In this document: in pieces, positions 26,271 through 33,064 of the stretch
Layout: every line of letters starts with the position of its first letter
How positions within the stretch are numbered: position 1 is the first letter of the stretch
Source of the DNA: Chloroflexota bacterium
Lineage (GTDB): Bacteria; Chloroflexota; Anaerolineae; Promineifilales; Promineifilaceae
Length of the DNA: 33,064 nt
Reading direction: 5' to 3'
Assembly (NCBI GenBank): GCA_020628815.1
Contig: JAHDEN010000057.1
Location: forward strand, 1 to 33,064
Position numbers and translations under genes: made by a program
The notes under the pieces: generated by a model
Told to the model about the DNA's origin: nothing
Databases searched by the model: none
What the model saw: only the letters and a program-made list of their open reading frames with translations

Positions 26271-29200
26271 CTATTCCCACTCCCAAAAATGTGTTTTTGT
26301 TGGATGGTCCCGCCGGAACTCTTTTGAATCGGCCGAATCTATGCGGAAGAAGCAATCCCCATCTTCTGGAAGTTGTAGCATGTCGGCCGTTAAGTTGCGT
26401 CGATTGGCATGCCAGCCTCGAGCCACATCTCGTGGGTTAAACGTGCGGCCGATGTATTTTTGCCGAATGTGCGTTTGGTTGAGCGCAATGTAGTGGCGCA
26501 GAATATGATTTTGCGGATAGGGGTGCAAGTCTGCCCGTTCGCCTTCAAGCGTATGCCCGGCCGTCCCCATATTTATAAATTCGGCCGTGCGTTTCCATGC
26601 TCGATTCAGGCGGTTTTTTCGCGGCTCGAAAAAGTAGTAGCGCAAAAGTCCTTTCCGGTAATCTGTGCCAAAGTAGTCAGCCCCTGGCTCGGGAATAAAC
26701 GTAAACTCCTCAAAATTTAGCATGTTGTAACCGGTATCATTCGCCTCTTGGATCGCATCTCTCAACGTTTTGTTGGCTTCATGATGCTGTAAAATTTCAT
26801 CTGCGTCATGATGGATTACCCAGTCATAATCGATTGTTTGACTGATTTCTTGTTTTCGTTTGAGCACATCTGACAGCGAGAAAAACGCCTTGCGCTGGAT
26901 CGATTCGATTTTGATGATCGGGTTGCCCATGTATGGCTCATAAAACGCGTGGCTGTCAGCGGCCGACTCGTTGTCAATCAGGACCACATCGATGTTTTGC
27001 TGTGCCAAATGGGGGAGTAAATAGCGCAGATAATGGGTTTCGTTCCGCACGGCGATGATGGCGCAAATCGAGACCGTTTTGCTAAATGTTATTTGCTGCT
27101 GCTTGAGCTGTTCAACCGCCCTTTGTATGTGTACGTTTTCCGGCCGAAGTTTGCTGGCCCGCCAAACAAACGGAGCCGCTTGTTCAAAGGCTTTTAAGCG
27201 GATCAGGGTCCACCCCAAGTTGATTAACACCCCGGCGTGGGTTGGGTTGAGTGCTAGAGCCTGCTTGTAATGGGTTACAGCTGTCTCGTCGTCCCCATCT
27301 AATCGGTACGAATCTGCCAAAATACGATAAAGATCGGGGTGATGTGTGCCGCTGGCCAGCAGTTGTTGCAAAACCGTGCGACTTTCTGCAAAGCGTTGCA
27401 GCTGGTTAAACACATGGGCTAAATGGGCCGACACCCACATGTTTTCAGCCCCACAGGCTAAGGCCCGTTTGTAGCTGTCAACGGCCGCCTCATTCTGGTT
27501 GCTCATCCGCTGAATATCCCCCAAACATTGATGGCAGGCGGCATGATTTGGGCCTTGGCCTAACGCCCGGTTGCACAGCACAGTCGCTTGTTCAAGCTCA
27601 CCCATCTGCACCAACATGTTGGCCAAACTAACATAAGCTGGCACGTTTTGGGGGTCGATGGCGATCGCTTGTTCAAAAAGTGCTTTGGCCCCTTGCTGGT
27701 CCCCCAACTGCCGTGTGGCGTCGGCCGCCAGCGTTGTTAAGTGGTGCTGTTGCTGCAGCGGCGGGTGCTGGGCTAACCCTTGATTGCAAAGTTCGATTAC
27801 TTTATCAAACCGCTTTTGCCGTCGATACAGCTGAATTAGCTGCACCATAAAATGAATGTCTTGCCTGCGGCTGGGCAACATACTTTCATAGATGGCTGCT
27901 GCCTGTTGAAGGTGTCCCAGATCTTTGTAAAGGCTGGCTAATTTGAGTTGGAGATCAGTCTGGTCCGGTTTTAGGCTTAATGCGGTTTCGAAGCTGTGAA
28001 CGGCCGCTGCTTGTTCTCCCGCACCAGTTAGTGCGTGTCCCAGCATTTCGTGCAAAATCGGGCTATTAGGGTCGCTTTCTAGTGCCTGGCGGAACGCATA
28101 AACAGAGTTTTCGAGTGGGATGTGGATGGTTTTTTCTGGGGATGGAGCTTGCTGATTAGCGGCCGTGAGCAGTTGGGCATAAATCTGTTGGATCGTTTCG
28201 ATCTGTTTTTTGTCAGCCTCGCTCGCGTCATCGGCCAAAAGGGGCACGATATTGCGAAAGTGCATCCCATCTTTGGCAAAAAATTGGACCGCACGCTCGG
28301 CCGATAGCGTTGTGATCCCATCTAATTGTCGGTTTAGCTGTTCGATCACCGTTTCGAGCTGTTGCACGTATGCGTCCGGTTCCAGATCAAAGCAGAGGAT
28401 CGGAAACGGCCGTTCAGCATGCGCAGCCAAAAGCCGTTGGTTGTAGCTGATCCACAGGTCAAGCCCTTGGCGAATTGGCATTTGCTCCCGCCTGTAAAGC
28501 GATAGGGCCACGCTCATCGGATGGCGGAAAATGGCAACCGTGTGGAGGTTGCGAATCCCATCTTGCCAAAACGGGAGCGTGAGCAATGTGCGCGGATCTT
28601 TGAACATCCAGACAGCCGTTTGGCGGCTGATGTCAGCGATTGACCGCTGGCGAGCCGTTGCCAACGCATCATCCCATCTGATTGGCCCTTCAGGTGGCTG
28701 ATGCCACGTAGCGCCGTTGGCCCGCAGCGCACGATCATTCAACACCACCAAAATTTCGTTTTCCCAGTTTCCCTTGTGTTGGAACTGGGACGAACGGGAA
28801 ATTTCACCGGCAAACAGCCCGGCTTTGTTTAACGAGCCGGATAAGCTGCTGGTGCCGCTTCGGTGCATGCCCAAAATCGCCACTACGTGCGGGTCTGGGT
28901 TGGCACTTTCGGGCAGGCTGGCGGGTGAGTTGAGCCGCTCTTGCAGCTGCTCGGTCAAGTGCTGGATGTTGATCTCAAAAGCGCCTGATTGTTCATCCAA
29001 AAGGTTGCCCCGGTACGGGATAAAAATCGGTTCGACCTGGGCCAAACGGTTGCAGATTAGCTGGTTTAGATGGGGCGCGTTCGGTTTGCGCGGGTTCCCT
29101 AGAATGATTGTTTTGGTGCCCGGCCGCATAAAGAGCGCATTGTGCAGGGCAGAGCCATCCAATCCCGCCACGATGTCGGCCGCATGGAACAGCCGAACCT

Positions 29201-29909
29201 GGTACTGAAAATCAAGCTGTTCGGGGTACACAACAGTAAAGCCGTGCGATTCAAAAACCGCTTCTGCCTCGGCTTCGTTCTGGGTAAACCGCTCTCGATT
29301 GCCCAGACTGTTGAGCTGGCGGCGAGAGACATAGACTCGCTTAGGTAAAGTTTCAGGTCCGGCCGAATTTTGGTTGTGGCAGTGCGCAATTAGCTTTTGG
29401 TAGATGGCGGCTTGCTCTGGGGACGCTTGATCGCTAACTGCGATGAGTTTGGTGGGGACAATCAGCTTCTCTGCCTTGACCGTTTTTTTGATGATTTTGA
29501 CTTGGATCGGGTTGATACCGAACGCTTCAAATGCGGTTTGGGCGGCCGAAAAGGTGTCTGAGGTGCTGGCGTTGTCAAAGAGAGTGTGAAAAACGATATG
29601 ATCGTATTTTAGGTCACTGTCTAGAGCCCAGAAGCGGGCCAACGTTTCCATTAAAAAATGACCGTAAAAGTGGGTGTAGTGACCCAGATAGAGGGTTGTC
29701 CCTGAAAGCTCTTCATCACATGGTATTTGGGGGTCGATGGTGCTGGGCGGGAAGAAGCGGACGTTGCTGAGCAGGTGGCTCCGCTCGGCCGGTTGGCACA
29801 GGGTTCCGTGCTGGCTGTAGACCCCTCCAGTGAAAACATCAGTTTTGGGATCATAGACGGTCGGGGTGATGATCCCGTTTTCTAAAATGTGAAGCTGTTT
29901 TTTGAGCAT
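26271..29909 (-). CDS. GT61-like / sulfotransferase / TPR / GT2-like fusion protein
   Basis: A 1212-residue cytoplasmic protein with four parts. About 1-310 is a GT61-like (DUF563) glycosyltransferase: GHYTHFYGHFLMETLARF, RVYVSRRQ and the late GLDGSALHNALFMRPG. About 340-590 is a sulfotransferase: the PAPS 5'-phosphosulfate loop ILGMHRSGTSSL (345-356) and the 3'-phosphate segment AIFRHPMSVALSLYRR. About 600-935 holds eight or nine TPR units. About 945-1212 is a GT2-like (Glyco_tranf_2_4) domain with the DxD-type HHDADE, Asp1035 and Asp1037. No signal or membrane helix was seen. It follows the GT4 gene by 48 bases on the same strand. It probably adds and sulfates sugars on a surface glycan, with TPRs holding partners. 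Glycan identity and order of reactions are unknown. Confidence 0.88.
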   Translation of the reverse strand: MLKKQLHILENGIITPTVYDPKTDVFTGGVYSQHGTLCQPAERSHLLSNVRFFPPSTIDPQIPCDEELSGTTLYLGHYTHFYGHFLMETLARFWALDSDLKYDHIVFHTLFDNASTSDTFSAAQTAFEAFGINPIQVKIIKKTVKAEKLIVPTKLIAVSDQASPEQAAIYQKLIAHCHNQNSAGPETLPKRVYVSRRQLNSLGNRERFTQNEAEAEAVFESHGFTVVYPEQLDFQYQVRLFHAADIVAGLDGSALHNALFMRPGTKTIILGNPRKPNAPHLNQLICNRLAQVEPIFIPYRGNLLDEQSGAFEINIQHLTEQLQERLNSPASLPESANPDPHVVAILGMHRSGTSSLSGSLNKAGLFAGEISRSSQFQHKGNWENEILVVLNDRALRANGATWHQPPEGPIRWDDALATARQRSIADISRQTAVWMFKDPRTLLTLPFWQDGIRNLHTVAIFRHPMSVALSLYRREQMPIRQGLDLWISYNQRLLAAHAERPFPILCFDLEPDAYVQQLETVIEQLNRQLDGITTLSAERAVQFFAKDGMHFRNIVPLLADDASEADKKQIETIQQIYAQLLTAANQQAPSPEKTIHIPLENSVYAFRQALESDPNSPILHEMLGHALTGAGEQAAAVHSFETALSLKPDQTDLQLKLASLYKDLGHLQQAAAIYESMLPSRRQDIHFMVQLIQLYRRQKRFDKVIELCNQGLAQHPPLQQQHHLTTLAADATRQLGDQQGAKALFEQAIAIDPQNVPAYVSLANMLVQMGELEQATVLCNRALGQGPNHAACHQCLGDIQRMSNQNEAAVDSYKRALACGAENMWVSAHLAHVFNQLQRFAESRTVLQQLLASGTHHPDLYRILADSYRLDGDDETAVTHYKQALALNPTHAGVLINLGWTLIRLKAFEQAAPFVWRASKLRPENVHIQRAVEQLKQQQITFSKTVSICAIIAVRNETHYLRYLLPHLAQQNIDVVLIDNESAADSHAFYEPYMGNPIIKIESIQRKAFFSLSDVLKRKQEISQTIDYDWVIHHDADEILQHHEANKTLRDAIQEANDTGYNMLNFEEFTFIPEPGADYFGTDYRKGLLRYYFFEPRKNRLNRAWKRTAEFINMGTAGHTLEGERADLHPYPQNHILRHYIALNQTHIRQKYIGRTFNPRDVARGWHANRRNLTADMLQLPEDGDCFFRIDSADSKEFRRDHPTKTHFWEWE

Positions 29910-29957
29910 GTACGGTTATTTTAAAACAGATGGGCGAAGTATTTTGTCCCATTCTGC

Positions 29958-31691
29958 CTAATCTCCCCTTCCAAATAGGCGGCCGAAAAACGCCTTGATC
30001 GGATAAAACCGTCGGCCGATGCGCATCGAAAATGAGTTGTTTAGCAGCTCGACTTCCCTTTCTAGCCAAGCGATATGACTGTCTTTTTTCTGTAGCTGTT
30101 CATGCGCCATCTCCCCTTTGTGCGCCTCCATCTGTAACTTTTTATTTAACGCGGCAACAGCGGTATCATGCTGTCGCTCAAGCTGTGATGAGCTTGCATG
30201 TTGATCAGAAATTTGCTGATTGAGCCCCTGAATGTCAGACCGACTTTGGTTGAGCTGTTGTCCTAGCTGCTGATTTGCGGCTTCGTGATCAGAAATTTGT
30301 TGGTTTAGCGCTTGAATGTCAGACCGGCTTTGGCCGAGCTGTTGTTCCAACTGCTGATTTGCGGTTTCGTGATCAGAAATTTGTTGATTTAGCGCTTGAA
30401 TGTCAGACTGACTTTGCTCCAACCGTTTCTCGAGCAGCTGGATGTGGTTCTTCTGATCAGAAATTTGCTGATTGAGCAGTTGAATATCAGCAAGATTTTG
30501 ACTTAATTGTCGTTCGGTGAGATTGTTTTTTGCTGAACTTTCAGCCGTTAGTTTTTCGAGCTGCGCCTTGTACGCACGCACCTGATCTTTCGCTGCTTCA
30601 GTCTTGTTGACCCAATCTTTTAACCGCTGCAGATCCGGCCGGGCGTTTGTTAACTGGCTGGCTGCGCCATCAATAATTTCAGTAAAGGTGGTCAGGTGAG
30701 AATGGATTGAATAATGCTTGGCTCGCTCATGGGCCGCTTTGCCTAGGCTTGAAAGCGATTCTGGTTGAGAGGCGAGCGTTTCAATCGCTTTAGCCATCGC
30801 TTGCATGTCAGCAACCGGCGTAATAATCCCGTTTTTGCCATCTTCGATGACCCCAATCACGCCGCTGGAGGCGGCGGTGACGACGGGTACAGTCCCTTGT
30901 CCCATCGCTTCTAACATGCTCACGCTGGTCCCTTCAAAATCAGAAACCTGAATAAATAGATCATGCTCGGCCCAAATCGCGTCCATCTCGGCCGGTGCTT
31001 TTCGGCCTAAAAAGTGAACGGTTTCAGACTTAGTTTCGGCCGACATCCTCTCTTTTAGCTCTGGGCAATCTGCTCCTTCCCCGACAATGTTTAAAACAAA
31101 ATCGACATTGCTTGCTTCCAGATGTGTTACAAGATCGACCAGATCAAACACCCGCTTTTGTTTTTGCACAATCCGACCCCCGTACACGAGGCGAATTGGC
31201 CCGGTCTGATACGGCCGATCAATTGCTTTTGGCACATCAATCCCGCAGGGGAGCATCACAATGTCAGCCCCTCGATCGGGCAATCTTTGGGTCAAGGTTG
31301 CCCCGCACACGTCGCTAACCGCGATGAACTTGGCAAAACTTTCTTGATGCGTGTGCAGCGGCGCGTAATACTCCTCTTCACTGTCAGAGTGGCACATGCC
31401 GATGAAGGCTAAATTCTTGTTGGTTAATTGATGCAGGATCGACCAGTTGTAATTGGGGATGATAATCGCGGGGGAAAATGTGTGGAAAATTTCTTGCGCT
31501 TCTTCTAAGTCGGCCGGATTAAAATCAAACGCATCGCTTTTTTGCGCATACCAAAGGTTTACTAAAAACAGCTCGTATTTAGGGTGATCTTTGAACGCAT
31601 TCCGTACAGTGAACGCCCACGAGGTGACGCCGCTGACACTGTTTGTTATGCAAATAAATATGGGAATTCTTTGATCGGTTTGAGCGGTCAT
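29958..31691 (-). CDS. GT4 glycosyltransferase with coiled-coil tail
   Basis: A protein of about 577 residues from the ATG at 31691; an in-frame TTG at 31757 would add 22 residues before the first beta strand. The N-terminal about 375 residues are a GT-B fold, family 4: IPIFICITNSVSGVTSW at the start, VYGGRIVQKQKR at the phosphate-binding site and the EX7E motif DFEGTSVSMLEAM (Glu253 and Glu261 from this ATG). A coiled coil of about 150 residues follows, built in part from four 28-residue repeats of the type SDIQALNQQISDHE. The end, SFSMRIGRRFYPIKAFFG, is a basic amphipathic tail like those on some membrane-associated glycosyltransferases. It is upstream of the GT61/sulfotransferase fusion and probably works on the same glycan. 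No clear ribosome site. Confidence 0.88.
   Translation of the reverse strand: MTAQTDQRIPIFICITNSVSGVTSWAFTVRNAFKDHPKYELFLVNLWYAQKSDAFDFNPADLEEAQEIFHTFSPAIIIPNYNWSILHQLTNKNLAFIGMCHSDSEEEYYAPLHTHQESFAKFIAVSDVCGATLTQRLPDRGADIVMLPCGIDVPKAIDRPYQTGPIRLVYGGRIVQKQKRVFDLVDLVTHLEASNVDFVLNIVGEGADCPELKERMSAETKSETVHFLGRKAPAEMDAIWAEHDLFIQVSDFEGTSVSMLEAMGQGTVPVVTAASSGVIGVIEDGKNGIITPVADMQAMAKAIETLASQPESLSSLGKAAHERAKHYSIHSHLTTFTEIIDGAASQLTNARPDLQRLKDWVNKTEAAKDQVRAYKAQLEKLTAESSAKNNLTERQLSQNLADIQLLNQQISDQKNHIQLLEKRLEQSQSDIQALNQQISDHETANQQLEQQLGQSRSDIQALNQQISDHEAANQQLGQQLNQSRSDIQGLNQQISDQHASSSQLERQHDTAVAALNKKLQMEAHKGEMAHEQLQKKDSHIAWLEREVELLNNSFSMRIGRRFYPIKAFFGRLFGRGD
30203..30538 (-). repeat. Four tandem 84-base repeats encoding coiled coil
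   Basis: GATCAGAAATTTG recurs at 30203, 30287, 30371 and 30455, exactly 84 bases apart. Each unit encodes 28 residues, or four heptads, of a Gln-rich coiled coil. The first three units are close copies; the fourth diverges after its first 30 bases or so. The unit is in frame, so copy-number changes would lengthen or shorten the rod of the GT4 protein in whole heptads without frameshift. Confidence 0.9.
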
Positions 31692-31857
31692 AGTTGGTAT
31701 GCCGGACACGTGTTCTTTGGTGTAGATGCGTTGATTGTGTGAACAATTAGCATCCAAAGTTTAACTGATCAGTCTAAACAGTAAAGTTACAGGGTTGTCT
31801 ACGTTCCCTTTTTCCTTCCAAATTTTTCGAAGAGGGGTTTGCTGGCTCCCTCGTGTG

Positions 31858-33033
31858 CTACTTCTCGCTGTCTTCTTTTTTAGGCGGCCGATCTCCGTAA
31901 TACTGATAATAGTTGACTTCAAGATTCCCGTTAAACAGCTTGCGTACTCGATCCGGCCGAGCCCGTTTGAAATACCGCTCAAATATTTTATCGGCCGTGA
32001 GCACGTAAACCGACCAGCCCCATTTTTTCTTAAACGTGTGGTGGAACGAGACATACATTTCGTTAATCTCTTCATATCCGCCCATTCTTTGCCCATAGGG
32101 TGGATTGGTGATCACAATCCCATATTGACGGTCGATCCACAGGTCGTGCACATCTTTGGTGACAAAATTGATGTCTTGCCCAACCCCAGCCCGTTCTGCA
32201 TTGATCTGGGCCAGCTCAATAATTTCGGGATCAATATCACTGCCTTGCATGATAAATTCAGGCGGCCGTTCGGTTGTGTCAATCGCATCTTCGGCAGCTT
32301 GGCGTGCATCACGCCAAACTTTCATCGGCAACACGTCCCACTGCTCAGAGTCATACTGTTTATTTAGCCCTGGTGCGATATTGCGCCCAGCCATTGCCGC
32401 TTCGATCAAAATCGTACCAGAGCCGCAAAATGGGTCGATCAGGCGGCGCTCGGGGTGCCAAAAGCTAAGCTGAACCAAACCAGATGCCATCGTCTCTTTG
32501 AGCGGTGCTTCACCCGCATGCAGTCGGTAGCCACGTTTATGCAGGCCGGACCCGGTCGTATCGAGCGTCAGTGTCGCCACATCTTTGTACATGGCGACCT
32601 GAATCGTGTATTTTGCCCCGCGTTCAGGAAACCAATCTTGGTTATATGCGTTGGTCAGCCGATCAACGACCGCTTTTTTGACAATAGATTGACAGGCTCG
32701 GAAGCTACCTAGCTGGCTTTTTTGCGCTTTGCCCAGAACCGGAAATTCAGCATCGGCCGGAATCCAATCTTCCCACGCAATCGCTTTGGTTTGCTCAAAC
32801 AGCTCATCAAACGTAAGTGCTTCAAACTGGCCGATTTTGAGCAGCACACGGTCGGCCGAGCGTAGCCACAAATTGGCTTTGGGTATATCAGCGACGGTTG
32901 CTTCAAATTCAACTTTGCCATCGCTGGCTTTAACTTTTTCAAAGCCGAGCTGTTTGACTTCATATTTTACAACCGCTTCTAGCCCAAATGTGAGCGTTGC
33001 GATTAGGGTAACTTTTGTTTCAGGTGTGAGCAT
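31858..33033 (-). CDS. THUMP-domain class I RNA methyltransferase (YpsC/RlmL N-half type)
   Basis: A 391-residue SAM-dependent RNA methyltransferase. Residues about 1-165 are an N-terminal ferredoxin-like plus THUMP RNA-binding region. The Rossmann methyltransferase has DPFCGSGTILIEAAM (200-214) for SAM binding, GSDIDPEII for the ribose-binding acidic residue and the catalytic NPPYG at 310-314, the motif of N2-guanine and N6-adenine methylation. It corresponds to the stand-alone form of the RlmL N-terminal half (B. subtilis YpsC type), whose E. coli relative makes m2G2445 in 23S rRNA. The rRNA position here is inferred from family only. It is a housekeeping gene unconnected with the glycan genes downstream. 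The 166 bases between its stop and the GT4 start show nothing I can name. Confidence 0.92.
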   Translation of the reverse strand: MLTPETKVTLIATLTFGLEAVVKYEVKQLGFEKVKASDGKVEFEATVADIPKANLWLRSADRVLLKIGQFEALTFDELFEQTKAIAWEDWIPADAEFPVLGKAQKSQLGSFRACQSIVKKAVVDRLTNAYNQDWFPERGAKYTIQVAMYKDVATLTLDTTGSGLHKRGYRLHAGEAPLKETMASGLVQLSFWHPERRLIDPFCGSGTILIEAAMAGRNIAPGLNKQYDSEQWDVLPMKVWRDARQAAEDAIDTTERPPEFIMQGSDIDPEIIELAQINAERAGVGQDINFVTKDVHDLWIDRQYGIVITNPPYGQRMGGYEEINEMYVSFHHTFKKKWGWSVYVLTADKIFERYFKRARPDRVRKLFNGNLEVNYYQYYGDRPPKKEDSEK

Positions 33034-33064
33034 TTTTGGTGGTCAGTGGCCTTCGGCCCAGTCC

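Noticed and set aside
30203-30538. Regular 84-base repeats considered as a CRISPR-like array
   Set aside because: There are no unique spacers between constant repeats. The whole unit is repeated, is in frame and encodes a heptad coiled coil in a glycosyltransferase.
1-33064. Defence system, prophage, integrase, IS element, tRNA or rRNA
   Set aside because: I looked for characteristic genes, terminal repeats and cloverleaf patterns in the gaps and saw none.

Overview
The window looks like a chromosomal segment of a Chloroflexota bacterium, probably of the Anaerolineae/Ardenticatenia type. The evidence is circumstantial. One long secreted protein ends in a YLPFIR tail, and a lipoprotein has a TPSPTPTP linker after its lipobox; both are habits I associate with that phylum. 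GC is moderate (about one half) and genes are tightly packed on both strands. I saw no rRNA, tRNA, phage, IS element or CRISPR array, and no gene-free stretch longer than about 240 bases. A striking genome-wide signal is the palindrome CGGCCG: I counted about 120 copies by eye, where about 8 would be expected by chance, and found none in the intergenic gaps.

Layout. 1-858 (minus): a DUF2306-type membrane protein and a DJ-1/PfpI protein cut by the window edge. 986-5953 (plus): a Tat-exported flavin amine-oxidase-like lipoprotein, a DUF3500 lipoprotein, a GNAT acetyltransferase, a palindromic repeat element and adenine deaminase. 5874-8525 (minus): a six-helix membrane protein whose 3' end overlaps adenine deaminase by 80 bases, then a three-gene operon read as beta-carbonic anhydrase, cysteine hydrolase and PnuC-like transporter. 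8694-10172 (plus): an amidase. 10190-15182 (minus): two related hybrid histidine kinases in tandem. The upstream one is canonical. The downstream one has a CHASE sensor but a lysine where the phospho-accepting histidine belongs, plus an eroded ATP lid. 15409-16545 (minus): a PLP aminotransferase.

16627-26108 (plus): a 1442-residue secreted mosaic protein (LVIVD and YVTN-type propellers, Ig-like and PKD modules, two c-type heme sites), a four-repeat lipoprotein, a LytS/LytT-type two-component pair with overlapping genes, and a DUF2891 protein. 26130-26214 is a second palindromic repeat element. 26271-31691 (minus): a surface-glycan pair made of a GT4 glycosyltransferase with a repeat-built coiled-coil tail and a 1212-residue fusion of GT61-like, sulfotransferase, TPR and GT2-like domains. 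31858-33033 (minus): a THUMP-domain RNA methyltransferase.

How the genes fit together. The right half is mostly cell-envelope and signalling: surface proteins, lipoproteins, sensor kinases and glycan or sulfate transfer enzymes. The left half is mostly small-molecule salvage and nitrogen metabolism: adenine deaminase, amidase, carbonic anhydrase, cysteine hydrolase and a possible vitamin transporter. The most unusual items are the kinase/pseudokinase tandem, the four-domain glycosyl/sulfotransferase fusion, the multi-propeller di-heme protein and the CGGCCG over-representation.
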